A DNA stretch of 64,000 nucleotides from Methanocalculus sp. (GCA_013329165.1 DUKV01000007.1:18471-82470), one strand, 5' to 3'; counted from the first letter of the stretch, positions 34,844 through 43,767 are shown. Notes: generated by a model not told the origin, from the sequence alone. Translations and numbers: made by a program.

Positions 34844-36343
34844 CTACACCGCATCGCGGTATTCACAGTACTGATGCCTGAAGTCAACGAGGCATGCGGC
34901 TGCACAGTCTTTGCAGGCCCTGACCGGAGCTGCTGGGATCTCTTTGTGAAGAGCGATGATGTTCGTCATCATCGTTGCGGTCACCGGTTCACTGGTCAGC
35001 AGGCATGGGTAGTCGGCGAGCCTCATCAGGGCAGAAGCTCTGACTGTTATAGCACAGGCCGGGTATGCATACCATTGCGGGTTCATCAGCACCTCGTTTT
35101 CGTGAATCGGGGATAGATCGATCTTGCATCCTGAAACAATTGGTGCGAGCGGATCATCTGATCCCGCTTTTGCCCTCCGTGCCTTGTCGATAATCTTCCA
35201 TCCGCGGTAGATCATATCCATGAAGTCGCAGTTATGCAGTTCAGCTGCTGCACCACGGGTCGGCTTCAGCTGGACAAAGTTATGGAACCTCTTTGTGAGG
35301 AGATCGACTATCATCGGGGCATTGAATCCATCAAGTTCCAGGATATATTCTGTTGCAGCTGCTGATGCGCCGGTTGCAACCGAGAGGATATCATATTCGC
35401 TCTTCAGTTTTGGAACAGCGGCGTCGAGGGTCTTCTCCATTACCTCAGTCACTGCCTCGATGGTTGCCATGACCACATCGTCCTTGCACATGTTGAAGGT
35501 GGACTGGGCGATGTGATGGGCGATATCACCGACACAGTACGCCGGGATGGTGACGATATTTCCATAATGGACGCCTTCATCCACTGATTTCTTCACAGCC
35601 GGCGTAATGAGGCGGCGATATTCGTCCATATACTTTCTCACATCAAAGGATGAGTGGCCTGCCTCATCCATCAGTTCAGCTTGGGCAGCAACCGGGGTCT
35701 TATAGATCTTCTGGACCTGCTGAACCTCCTTTTTTGATGCTTCCGCAAGAGAGTCACCTGCTTCGACCCGTGTTGCAAAGACCTCGCCGACACCATAGGA
35801 TGTGTTCATGCCCCAGGATTTTGAGGCAAGTATTGTCTGTTTGTGATCTTTTGGAATTTCTGTCTTCTTCAAGATCTGGTTGACGATATTGCTTGTACTC
35901 CCCGGTATCATGGCAAAATCCACAACACAGGTGGGCCCGTAGAATCCGGCATATCGGCGTGCGGATTCCCGCCCGATCAATGCCTCGGACTTTCCAATCT
36001 GGGTGACAAAGGCATCAAGGCTCTTTTTGAACTTTGGGTCTTCATCACTGAGGATTTCAAGGACGACCGGGGTCTGGTAGTGTTCGACAAAGGGATCGTC
36101 TTCAGGCCTGATGGTTTTTGTCAAGCCTTTCAGTGCGTTGAAGTGGGCAGTGACTGACGTCTTGTGCAGATCGATCACCGCAGCACTCTGGCCGGAAACA
36201 GCCTTCATCTTTTTCACGGCTGCAACATAGGGTTCGGCATCTGCGAGTGAAAATGTCGTCCCACGCTTCTTTTTAATCGTTTCTACATCTGCCCGCTGGG
36301 CAGCCATCGCTTCTGCGATTATTTTTTTATAGAGTTCGGACAT
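34844..36343 (-). CDS. DUF2193 family protein with C-terminal cysteine cluster
   Basis: A 499-residue soluble protein matching DUF2193, a family seen in methanogens with no known function. The start is ATG 36343 (MSELYKKIIAEAM), preceded by GAGGTG. It is helical and contains conserved-looking segments DAEPYVAAVKKM, RRYAGFYGPTCVVDFAMIPGS and GDIAHHIAQSTFNM. The extreme C-terminus carries CKDCAAACLVDFRHQYC (CX2CX3CX8C), a Fe-S-like ligand pattern. It leads the operon DUF2193-DUF2180-aquaporin-Isf. A redox enzyme or sensor is possible; nothing in the sequence proves a reaction. Confidence 0.85.
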   Translation of the reverse strand: MSELYKKIIAEAMAAQRADVETIKKKRGTTFSLADAEPYVAAVKKMKAVSGQSAAVIDLHKTSVTAHFNALKGLTKTIRPEDDPFVEHYQTPVVLEILSDEDPKFKKSLDAFVTQIGKSEALIGRESARRYAGFYGPTCVVDFAMIPGSTSNIVNQILKKTEIPKDHKQTILASKSWGMNTSYGVGEVFATRVEAGDSLAEASKKEVQQVQKIYKTPVAAQAELMDEAGHSSFDVRKYMDEYRRLITPAVKKSVDEGVHYGNIVTIPAYCVGDIAHHIAQSTFNMCKDDVVMATIEAVTEVMEKTLDAAVPKLKSEYDILSVATGASAAATEYILELDGFNAPMIVDLLTKRFHNFVQLKPTRGAAAELHNCDFMDMIYRGWKIIDKARRAKAGSDDPLAPIVSGCKIDLSPIHENEVLMNPQWYAYPACAITVRASALMRLADYPCLLTSEPVTATMMTNIIALHKEIPAAPVRACKDCAAACLVDFRHQYCEYRDAV

Positions 36344-36663
36344 TGCTAACACCTCTTTTCATCGGGCAGATGCCCGATATGCCGCATTATGATCTCACAG
36401 CGTATAAGGGTATTGTTAAAGGGTTGTAATTTATATTCATAATTAATTTTCATTATGCTCTTGTAATTTTGATTAAATGGCACCATGGTACGTACACTGT
36501 TTTTGCATTTCCTTGTGATCATTTTTTGAAAACACATATAACAGACCAATTCACATACTACTATAATCAAATCATGGTTGCATGCATGATCGGCCTTTTT
36601 GGGCGGAATCCGGCGATGTAGCCAGGATATCAATTGATACTGGTGATGGTGGCCTGATAGGGT
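36344..36663. other. 320-base divergent intergenic region with hairpin
   Basis: No gene is seen. Near the DUF2193 start, ATCGGGC-AGAT-GCCCGAT (36361-36378) is a perfect 7-bp hairpin in the 5' leader of that operon, just upstream of its ribosome binding site. The centre (about 36410-36480) is very A/T-rich and should hold the operon promoter. The other side leads to the receiver-PAS gene at 36664. Confidence 0.6.
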
Positions 36664-37443
36664 ATGGCAGCAATACAGATTTTAATTGTTGAAGACGATC
36701 CGATGATCGTTGAGATGCTCGTTGTCATGCTCAGGAAACTTGGGTATGGCGTCTCAGGTATTGCAACATCAGCAGATGAGGCAATCATGCAGGCGATCCA
36801 GAGTACCCCCGATCTCGTCCTGATGGATATCGGCCTCGAAGGGAGGGCAAATGGGATTGCTGCTGCAACGATCATCTACCAGTTCTTCTCGATACCTGTC
36901 GTCTTCTGCACAGCCCATTCCGGGGGTGAGATAATTAATCTGGCAAAGAAGGCTCAACCATTTGGTTACATCACAAAACCCTTCAATGAACGCGATCTCT
37001 TCAGCGTCATTGAGATTGCGATCAATAATTATCTCTCAACACGCCCCTCAGGAACAGATGCCAGAAAATTCAAGGAGCTGCTCTATCTTGATGCCGGGGT
37101 GATATTCCTTGATACTAGTGGACGTGTCCTCTTCATGAACCCTTATGCGGAACATATCACTGCAATCACTCATAAGCAGGGGTTTTATCATAGTGTCGAC
37201 AAGGTCATCAACTTTGAGATGGCTTCAAAAACACAGAAAAAATATGAGTCTCTCTGGGAAGCGATCCGGGAGAGTGTGGTGATTGGAACCGGCCATGATA
37301 TCATCATCACAACACGGAAAGGAAAGAGGAAGGCAGTACACCTGAAAGTGATGGTGAGGAAGAATAACAGAAACGAGATTGTCGGCTATATCCTCAAGCT
37401 TGAGGAGAATATCGGGAAAAGCCGGACCCTGAATCGTTATTAA
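36664..37443 (+). CDS. receiver-PAS protein, paralogue of 13712-14527
   Basis: A 259-residue response regulator with a receiver (about 5-120: EDDPMIVEML; phospho-Asp in LMDIGLEG; ITKPFNERD) and a PAS-like domain (about 140-250: LDAGVIFLDTSGRVLFMNPYAEHI). There is no DNA-binding output. Receiver and PAS segments parallel those of the protein at 13712-14527 closely (QFFS-PVVFCT in both), so they arose by duplication. No kinase is adjacent, so it is an orphan regulator. Confidence 0.88.
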   Translation: MAAIQILIVEDDPMIVEMLVVMLRKLGYGVSGIATSADEAIMQAIQSTPDLVLMDIGLEGRANGIAAATIIYQFFSIPVVFCTAHSGGEIINLAKKAQPFGYITKPFNERDLFSVIEIAINNYLSTRPSGTDARKFKELLYLDAGVIFLDTSGRVLFMNPYAEHITAITHKQGFYHSVDKVINFEMASKTQKKYESLWEAIRESVVIGTGHDIIITTRKGKRKAVHLKVMVRKNNRNEIVGYILKLEENIGKSRTLNRY

Positions 37444-37555
37444 TCCTCTCTTTACTTCCCGGTTTTCTTCTCTGATACTTCTCTATACCCTGAATAATTC
37501 TCGGGTGTATCCCTTTACTGCTTTATAAATCAGGGGAAGAAGTACTATCCCCAGA

Positions 37556-38302
37556 TCAACCGGCGATCATCGGACTGGCATTCTCATCGAATGGATTCTT
37601 CCGCATCGCCAGTGAGAAGAGATATGGGTAGTGTGACTTCAGGTATCGCATATACTCGATCCACTCCGGGGTGAGCTGGTCATAGACACGCCTGATATCA
37701 ATGGTGAGGTGGGTAATATCCTTTTCGGGCAGTCTGGAAATATCATCTCTGCTCTCCAGCTCTTCAGAGAGGTGGAAGACCGCACGGAGCGCCTCTGTGA
37801 ACGTGGTATGTTCCAGCAGAACAGGGTTTTCCAGCAGGCGGAGCAGAAAGTCGCGGTGCCTGATGAGAAAGTTATGGAGATCCTGAAGATCGATCCGCTG
37901 AATCATGATCGTATGTTCTGTTCCCTGAAGCTCATCTCTGATCCGATCGAACTCTGTATCTGTCCATGAATCCCGTATGAGAAGATCTCCCCGGAGTTCA
38001 TCGAGATTTGGGTCTGCATCTGAGAAAAGTTTTAAAAGGGTTGATCCGACCTCGGAGAAGAAGATGCCAATGACCATATTCATCTTCTGAAGCCTTTCCC
38101 TCTTTGAGCGGATTGCCAATAGCTGGTTGATGATGAGTGTCACGAGGAGGACATTCACCGGCAGAAAACCGAGGGCATTGAAGATATAGGTGAGGGTGTT
38201 GCTCTCCCCCTCATCACCGACGATCAGAAACTTCAGCCCGTAGATGAGCGCTGTCGAACATAGGAGTGCTATGCCGAGTTTTGTCTCCCATTTGAGTCGC
38301 AT
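37556..38302 (-). CDS. two-helix membrane protein with large cytoplasmic domain, unknown
   Basis: A 248-residue protein I do not recognise. Residues about 6-26 (TKLGIALLCSTALIYGLKFLI) and 38-60 (IFNALGFLPVNVLLVTLIINQLL) are membrane helices. The rest is soluble, helical and charged, with LLKLFSDADPNLDEL, a run about phosphate-like contacts, and RIDLQDLHNFLIRHRDFLLRLLENP. The start is set at ATG 38302; the frame runs upstream to 38386. It lies next to a small degenerate frame. No function is assigned. Confidence 0.65.
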   Translation of the reverse strand: MRLKWETKLGIALLCSTALIYGLKFLIVGDEGESNTLTYIFNALGFLPVNVLLVTLIINQLLAIRSKRERLQKMNMVIGIFFSEVGSTLLKLFSDADPNLDELRGDLLIRDSWTDTEFDRIRDELQGTEHTIMIQRIDLQDLHNFLIRHRDFLLRLLENPVLLEHTTFTEALRAVFHLSEELESRDDISRLPEKDITHLTIDIRRVYDQLTPEWIEYMRYLKSHYPYLFSLAMRKNPFDENASPMIAG

Positions 38303-38360
38303 TGTACCTGCCCCTTCCAGAGTAATGGATGCTTTTTGCATGTAAAAAGGAAACTGTCCT

Positions 38361-38504
38361 TCAGGTGATGATAAAGACCCAGGCAATGAAGATCAGGCTC
38401 TGGAGCATCATCACCGGAAGCCATATTTTTGGAATCCGATCAAGGGTTACCTCATCGATCAGATCTCCGAAAGCATCATATATAAGTTTCTCCTATTGTG
38501 GCAT
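38361..38504 (-). pseudogene. small membrane-peptide frame interrupted by a TAG codon
   Basis: From ATG 38504 the minus strand reads MPQ, a TAG stop at 38493-38495, and then 43 open codons to TGA at 38361-38363. The open part looks coding (EKLIYDAFGDLIDEV, LDRIPKIWLP) and ends in a membrane helix (MMLQSLIFIAWVFIIT). No start codon with a ribosome binding site follows the TAG. It may be a broken short gene, or a gene whose start I do not see; read-through is only a remote option. Confidence 0.3.
38477..38486 (+). promoter_or_regulatory. TATA box of the lipoprotein gene at 38505
   Basis: CATATATAAG is centred about 23 bases before the ATG at 38505, so the transcript would start at or close to the start codon. 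Confidence 0.45.
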
Positions 38505-38984
38505 ATGAACTCTCTTCATTACCTCCTGATGGGGGTCATCCTGGCTGCCGTACTCTGTGTGGCAGGATGCTCTGATGTACCGCAGGAAGAGGCTCCGCCG
38601 GCGACAACTTCAGAAGCAACCCCGGCTCCTGTCGTGACGTCTTCAGGGTGGTCACTTGAACCGGGGCCTGTAGGAACAATGCCGGCTGGAAAAGACGTTT
38701 CAGCTACAGCGAGAAAAGATCCACTGAGTAATGTCATAACTGTTCAGTTTGATGGAGGGAGGGGAATGACCTTTATCACACAGATTCAGGCGATCCTGTA
38801 CTCTGGAGATGGAAGGGTTGAGGAGAAAAGTATCGAACGTCCCCTTTCCCTGGGGAAGTCTGTTACATTTGAGGGAACCAGGGGTTCTCCTGATCGCGTG
38901 AAGATCACGGCAATCTACAATACCGGTGAGGTGGTTGTGATCAGCGACGAGCTCTATCAGAGAGAAGATGCATTTGCGAAGTAA
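38505..38984 (+). CDS. predicted lipoprotein, unknown function
   Basis: A 159-residue exported protein with a lipobox: MNSLHYLLMGVILAAVLCVA, then GC with Cys22 as the lipid anchor. A Thr/Pro/Ala-rich linker (about 28-60) precedes a small beta-rich domain (about 65-150; RGMTFITQIQAILYSGDGRVE, VTFEGTRGSPDRVKITAIYNTGEVVVI). No enzyme motif is seen. The 3' end stands two bases from the convergent reductase gene. Confidence 0.75.
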   Translation: MNSLHYLLMGVILAAVLCVAGCSDVPQEEAPPATTSEATPAPVVTSSGWSLEPGPVGTMPAGKDVSATARKDPLSNVITVQFDGGRGMTFITQIQAILYSGDGRVEEKSIERPLSLGKSVTFEGTRGSPDRVKITAIYNTGEVVVISDELYQREDAFAK

Positions 38985-38986
38985 CC

Positions 38987-39664
38987 TCACTCTCTTCTTT
39001 TCCACCTGATAAGGACTCCATCGTCCATCTGTCCGACGTGATCGAGGGTGAGCCTTGGGAAGAGCGATTGATCTACAAATCCCTCTCCATCGGCCAGAGT
39101 CGGGGCTGTTTTTCCGCCGATGATCATCGATCCCAGATAGACATGCAGTTCATCAAAGAGTCCCTGGCTTAAAAATGACCAGATCACAGTGCCCCCACCT
39201 TCAACCATGAGAGTTTTAATCTTTCTGTTTCCCAATTCCTGTACAAAGCTACAAAGATCGACAGTATCCTCTCCGGAGGTGATGACTTCAGCATACTCTC
39301 CAAGTGCCTCCATCCGTTCTGGATCGGCTTTTTCAGATACCGCAATGATCCGTTTCCCCTCACCCTTCCTCAGGATGTCCGCTGTTGTCGGTGTTTGAGC
39401 ATCTGAGTCAAGGACGATCCTCACCGGGTTCTCATCTGCCTTCCTGTTTTTCCGCTCTTCACGAAGAGCTGGCGATTTTACTGTCAGGGATGGATCATCA
39501 GCCAGCACCGTTCCGATACCGACCAGAATTGCATCACAGTCGGCACGCATCCGGTCGACACGGGCAAAGTCCTCAGATCCCGATATAGGTACCTGGCACC
39601 GCTCCCGGGTGGAGAGTTTTCCATCAGCACTTATGGCAGCGTTGATGATTATATATGGCCGCAT
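38987..39664 (-). CDS. 2,5-diamino-6-ribosylamino-pyrimidinone 5'-phosphate reductase (RibD C-terminal family)
   Basis: A 225-residue RibD-C/ArfC-type reductase. In archaea this enzyme reduces the ribosyl group in the second step of riboflavin and F420 chromophore synthesis, with NADPH. Seen: the N-terminal IINAAISADGKLSTRER, the NADPH loop DAILVGIGTVLADDPSLTV, RIVLDSDAQTP and the C-terminal VEGGGTVIWSFL. Length (about 220) is right for the single-domain archaeal form. No other flavin genes are near. Confidence 0.9.
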   Translation of the reverse strand: MRPYIIINAAISADGKLSTRERCQVPISGSEDFARVDRMRADCDAILVGIGTVLADDPSLTVKSPALREERKNRKADENPVRIVLDSDAQTPTTADILRKGEGKRIIAVSEKADPERMEALGEYAEVITSGEDTVDLCSFVQELGNRKIKTLMVEGGGTVIWSFLSQGLFDELHVYLGSMIIGGKTAPTLADGEGFVDQSLFPRLTLDHVGQMDDGVLIRWKRRE

Positions 39665-39758
39665 CTGAAGTATGGGTTTATGGATGATGACTGATATAGG
39701 CTGTGATTAAAATGTTGATGGGGTGTATTTTTCACCATATCCGGCAAACCATGATCAC

Positions 39759-40730
39759 ATGGGAAACCTGACAGTTGCAGCGATTGCACCTCCTGATGTT
39801 TTGCGTGAACTTGGGAAGAAGGGCACCTCATCGGATATCACCTTTTATAATCTGAAACGCGATCTGGATACGGTTACGCTTGTTGAGCCATCCAGGTATC
39901 CTGAACGGCTTTCATCCCTCTACTTCTCGGTTTCAATGGCACAGGCGGCAATCCTTGTCATCGACGAGATCACCCCGCAACTTGGGGAATGTATCCTGAT
40001 GCTCGATTCCGCAGGTGTTTCTGAGGGGTATATCATACTGAGAAACTACCTCGGGCAGGATCAGGTTGAACCACTCTTCAGAGGAACTGTTCTTGAAGGG
40101 TACAGGTTCTGTGAACCGAACTGGATTGAGCTGAAGGAGATGCTGCTGAAACATGCTGCCCGTGTCAAGTCAGATGAGCCCCCGGCCGGTTCGATGCCGC
40201 ATGGCACAATGGCAATTGATCACCATTTCAATGTCAAGGGCATCGGGACTGTTGTCCTTGGCGGGGTTGTCAAAGGCTGCCTCAGAAAGCATGATCAGCT
40301 GAAGGTGCTTCCCGGTGAGAAACAGGCGATACTCCGATCAATCCAGAAGCATGATGACGACTCGGCGTATGCGGTGAAGGACGATCGGGTTGGCCTGGCC
40401 CTGAAGAATATCGAGGCTGATGATCTGGATCGCGGCTTTGTACTCACAACTGATCCGTCTGTTCTGGTCACAGATGAGATACATGCCGGGGCTTCACTTA
40501 TAAAATACTGGCCTTCCCCGATTCATGAGGGGATGATGCTCTATTCAGGCCACTGGATGCAGTTCATCTCCGGTAAGGTGACTACAGTTCAAGATGCAGG
40601 AGATTTCCGCCATCCTGTTCTGACGATCAGTCTGGATAAACTGCTTGTCTATCTGCCCGGTGATATAGTGGTGCTCCATTATCTCGAAGGCGGGAAACTC
40701 CGGATTGTCGGCTCCCTTAAACTTGGCTGA
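39759..40730 (+). CDS. EF-Tu-like translation factor with degenerate GTPase domain (SelB-like)
   Basis: A 323-residue protein of the EF-Tu/SelB-like archaeal family. Residues about 160-235 are a clear EF-Tu domain 2 (HHFNVKGIGTVVLGGVVKG), and a domain-3-like barrel follows. The N-terminal 150 residues take the place of the G domain, but the P-loop GHVDHGKS, the DxPGH and the NKxD motifs are all missing. It is therefore a pseudo-GTPase that cannot bind GTP in the usual way. The start is ATG 39759. A role at the ribosome or with tRNA is plausible but unproven. Confidence 0.8.
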   Translation: MGNLTVAAIAPPDVLRELGKKGTSSDITFYNLKRDLDTVTLVEPSRYPERLSSLYFSVSMAQAAILVIDEITPQLGECILMLDSAGVSEGYIILRNYLGQDQVEPLFRGTVLEGYRFCEPNWIELKEMLLKHAARVKSDEPPAGSMPHGTMAIDHHFNVKGIGTVVLGGVVKGCLRKHDQLKVLPGEKQAILRSIQKHDDDSAYAVKDDRVGLALKNIEADDLDRGFVLTTDPSVLVTDEIHAGASLIKYWPSPIHEGMMLYSGHWMQFISGKVTTVQDAGDFRHPVLTISLDKLLVYLPGDIVVLHYLEGGKLRIVGSLKLG

Positions 40731-40805
40731 ATACGCGGTTTGATGGATTTCCGGGGTTAAATGAGAAGAAGCTTTTAATGCTTCGAACGATCAATTTATA
40801 ATTAT

Positions 40806-43298
40806 ATGGGAGATATCACAACCCTCTCCTCTCCTGGAAAGGGTGCGCATTCATCGGTATTTGTCAGGTTATGGGTCTTTTCCGCCCTGACGGTGACTGC
40901 ATATCTCATTACCTATTATGGTATGCAGCATGGTATCCATGATGTCTATCCTGCCCTTTTTCTGCTTCCGATTGTCTTTACCCCTTTCCTCTTCCCCCGG
41001 CGTGAGATGATCATTGCGGTTGCGATTGCCCTTGGGTATTTTGCACTGGTCTTTTCTCTTGCCGGGAACAATGCAGCGATTGTCTATGCCTCGACGGTGA
41101 ACTTCATCCTCTTTATTGCATTTGGGGTCTTTGTTGCGGTTGTTGCGGATCATGTCCGGGTGAAGACCGGGAGATACTCCAGGATGCTTGAGTGTTCGGA
41201 ATCATGCAACTGGATTGTTAATAGAAAGACACAGACGATCATGGATGCCAATCCTCTCTTTCTCAACCTGCTGGACTATCTTCCGAATTCACTCCATGGT
41301 GCAAAGATACAGAGCCTCTGGCGTGATCCAGAACGGGCAACTGCTCTCCTTGATGAGATAGAAAGATATGTATCTGTTGCCGATTATGAAGAGGTACTCG
41401 TTGGACGGGATGGAACCCAACATGTTGTCCGGTTATCCGGATCAGTTCTCGATGAAGAGTCTGTATTGATCTCTGCTGTTGATATTACACCATTAAAGAA
41501 TGCTGAGGTGGCCTGCCAGAATGTCCGGATCGAATATAAAGAGACACTTGACGCGATTGATGAGCCGATCCTTGTCATCAGCCCGGATCATCATATTCTT
41601 CTCAATAATAGTACGGCTCTTCAGCAGGCTCAGAAAATTCGGGGAGTTTCCGATATTGTCGGCAAACCTATTCTGGAATTCTTCCCCTGCGTGCGTCTTC
41701 TCTCGGAATCGTATATTCATGATATGGTATTCTCCAAAGAACAGCCGATCAGGCGGGAGATCCTCTATGAAGAATCCGGCGTCGAGAAGTGGTTCACTAT
41801 CCATATCAACCCTATTAAGCGGGGCCAGGGTAGAGGATCTGCGATTGTGATGATCCATGATATCACCGAGAAGAAGAAGAACGAGGCGCTATGGCGCAAA
41901 TCAGAGTCAGCAAACCGGACAATCTTTGAAAATGCCGGTGCCGGTATCCTCATCATTGATGAAACCGGCTGCATTCATTCGGTTAACGATGAGTTCTGCA
42001 CGCTGACGGGGTATGAGAAAGAGGAGCTCCAGGGCAGGCCTCTAGTTCAGCTCCTCTTCCCCGAAAAAGATCATCAGATCATCCAGGCATGCATCAGTAC
42101 CGATGCCGGGTATGAGTCTCATGAGGAGTATGAGGTTACCATCATCGATGCACAGGGTGATGAACGAAACTGCATGCTTCTGACTGCACTTATTCCGGAT
42201 ACAAGCCACAGAGTAGTATCCATCGTCGATATCACCGAAGAACAGCGGATGCTCGATATGATGCTCGAACAGGAGGCAAACTATCTCCAGCTGATACGCC
42301 ATGTGCCTGTTGGGATCTTCACGTGTGGAAACGGGGTGATACAATTTGTCAATCCTTCATTCTGTCAGATAACCGGGTATTCCGAGGATGAGCTTCTGGG
42401 TGAGCGGATCTCGACCATCTTCCCGGAGGCTGACGGGCTGCCACAACAAAACACTCCGGCAGAGATCGTCTTCTCCCGAAAAAATGGCGAGCTTTCTCCC
42501 GGCACGGTGGAAATGCGGGCATTTCGATCAGATGGCGAGCCGGTTGAACTTGGGATCCTGATTGATATCTCGACCCAGAAACGACTTGAAGAGAACCTCA
42601 GGGGTGAGATTGAACGAAGATCTGACTTTGTGATGGTCGCTTCCCATGAACTGAGAACACCTCTTCAACCTGTTGTTGGCTATCTCAGTCTTATCCTCGC
42701 AGACCCGGGTGTCCTGAACCTCTCGCCGGATGTGGTGGAGATGCTGACGCTCTGCCAGAAGCATATCGATCAGGAGCGGAGGATCATTGATCGGATGATT
42801 GCCCTCTCGCTTGTTGACTCAAATAAGATCGTACCGAATTCCCGGGAGATACCAATCCGGGATCTCATCGAGGATATCATCGTTGAGTATAATTGTCGGG
42901 CAGATGCCCAGGTGAAGAATGAAGTGCCGCCATCTGTCACCATCCAGGGAGACCCGGATCTCCTCTATCATGTCTTCACCAGCATCATCAACAATGCGGT
43001 GAGATACAATGAACCCCCCCGTGAAGTTTCGGTGCAGTATGAAGCCGACGAAAATAACCATTATATCAGCGTCATCGATAATGGTATCGGGATCGATCCG
43101 GCCTCTCTTGAAAATATATTCAAACCTTTCCACATAGCCGATCTCCAGAAATTACAACGTGAGTATAATCGCCTGGGGCTCGGCCTTTCGATTGCACAAC
43201 GGTATGTTCAGGTTCATGGCGGCGAGATCAGCGTCTCAAGTGTTCCCGGGAAGGGGAGTATTTTTACCATACGAATACCCATGAGGATAGTAATATGA
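40806..43298 (+). CDS. membrane PAS histidine kinase
   Basis: An 830-residue sensor kinase. The N-terminus (about 18-125) has four or five membrane helices resembling a compact 4TM sensor. Several PAS domains follow (ECSESCNWIVNRKTQT; TLDAIDEPILVISPDHH; FENAGAGILIIDETGC; LIRHVPVGIFTCGNG). The HisKA H-box reads VASHELRTPLQ near 613-623; the HATPase shows NNAVRYNEPP, DNGIGIDPASL and GLGLSIAQRYVQVHGG. It overlaps the receiver gene by four bases (ATGA), so this is a cognate two-component pair. Confidence 0.93.
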   Translation: MGDITTLSSPGKGAHSSVFVRLWVFSALTVTAYLITYYGMQHGIHDVYPALFLLPIVFTPFLFPRREMIIAVAIALGYFALVFSLAGNNAAIVYASTVNFILFIAFGVFVAVVADHVRVKTGRYSRMLECSESCNWIVNRKTQTIMDANPLFLNLLDYLPNSLHGAKIQSLWRDPERATALLDEIERYVSVADYEEVLVGRDGTQHVVRLSGSVLDEESVLISAVDITPLKNAEVACQNVRIEYKETLDAIDEPILVISPDHHILLNNSTALQQAQKIRGVSDIVGKPILEFFPCVRLLSESYIHDMVFSKEQPIRREILYEESGVEKWFTIHINPIKRGQGRGSAIVMIHDITEKKKNEALWRKSESANRTIFENAGAGILIIDETGCIHSVNDEFCTLTGYEKEELQGRPLVQLLFPEKDHQIIQACISTDAGYESHEEYEVTIIDAQGDERNCMLLTALIPDTSHRVVSIVDITEEQRMLDMMLEQEANYLQLIRHVPVGIFTCGNGVIQFVNPSFCQITGYSEDELLGERISTIFPEADGLPQQNTPAEIVFSRKNGELSPGTVEMRAFRSDGEPVELGILIDISTQKRLEENLRGEIERRSDFVMVASHELRTPLQPVVGYLSLILADPGVLNLSPDVVEMLTLCQKHIDQERRIIDRMIALSLVDSNKIVPNSREIPIRDLIEDIIVEYNCRADAQVKNEVPPSVTIQGDPDLLYHVFTSIINNAVRYNEPPREVSVQYEADENNHYISVIDNGIGIDPASLENIFKPFHIADLQKLQREYNRLGLGLSIAQRYVQVHGGEISVSSVPGKGSIFTIRIPMRIVI

Positions 43299-43666
43299 CG
43301 AAGACGGTGATGGTGGTTGATGATGATATCCCAAACCTCACAGTGATGGGACTTCTCCTGAAGAAGCTTGGGTATGTTGCAGTCACCCATAATAACGGAT
43401 GGGATGCGATCGTAGCAATCAAGAAGGAGATGCCTGATCTGGTTCTTCTGGATCTGATGATGACGCCCATTGACGGATGGCAGTTTCTGGATGAGATCAA
43501 AAAAGAGGGTATTGTGGGCCTTCCGGTGATGCTCTTCACCGCAAAATACATCAGGGATGATGAGATTGAGCCCTATAAAAGTGAAATATCTCTTATTCTC
43601 CAGAAACCCGTCTCCTTCAAAGAGCTCGAAGCGACTCTGGGCGAGTTCTTCAGCTCCAGGTCATAA
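43295..43666 (+). CDS. single-domain response regulator (receiver)
   Basis: A 123-residue stand-alone CheY-like receiver. It has the acidic pocket (VDDDIPN), phospho-Asp in LVLLDLMMTPIDGW and the conserved Lys in LILQKPVS. With no output domain it acts through partner proteins. The ATG overlaps the stop of the kinase upstream, which is its likely phosphodonor. Confidence 0.94.
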   Translation: MTKTVMVVDDDIPNLTVMGLLLKKLGYVAVTHNNGWDAIVAIKKEMPDLVLLDLMMTPIDGWQFLDEIKKEGIVGLPVMLFTAKYIRDDEIEPYKSEISLILQKPVSFKELEATLGEFFSSRS

Positions 43667-43759
43667 ACGAACAACCAGACTCCATCACTCTCATTTTGGA
43701 ATACGTATTATTTTAGGTGTCGTTAGAGGACGACTCCCCCCGGTGTCAATTCATAAGGG

Positions 43760-43767
43760 CTAAATAG
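43760..43767 (+). promoter_or_regulatory. TATA box of the amino acid ABC transporter operon
   Basis: CTAAATAG is centred 28 bases before the ATG at 43792, which implies a leaderless first gene. Confidence 0.4.

Noticed and set aside
34844..36343. DUF2193 as a corrinoid methyltransferase (MttB/MtaB type)
   Set aside because: Length and methanogen restriction are similar, but no corrinoid or substrate motif fits; the C-terminal cysteine cluster and family segments fit DUF2193.
38493..38495. TAG codon as pyrrolysine
   Set aside because: No pyl genes or methylamine methyltransferase context in the window, and the frame is very short; a broken gene is simpler.
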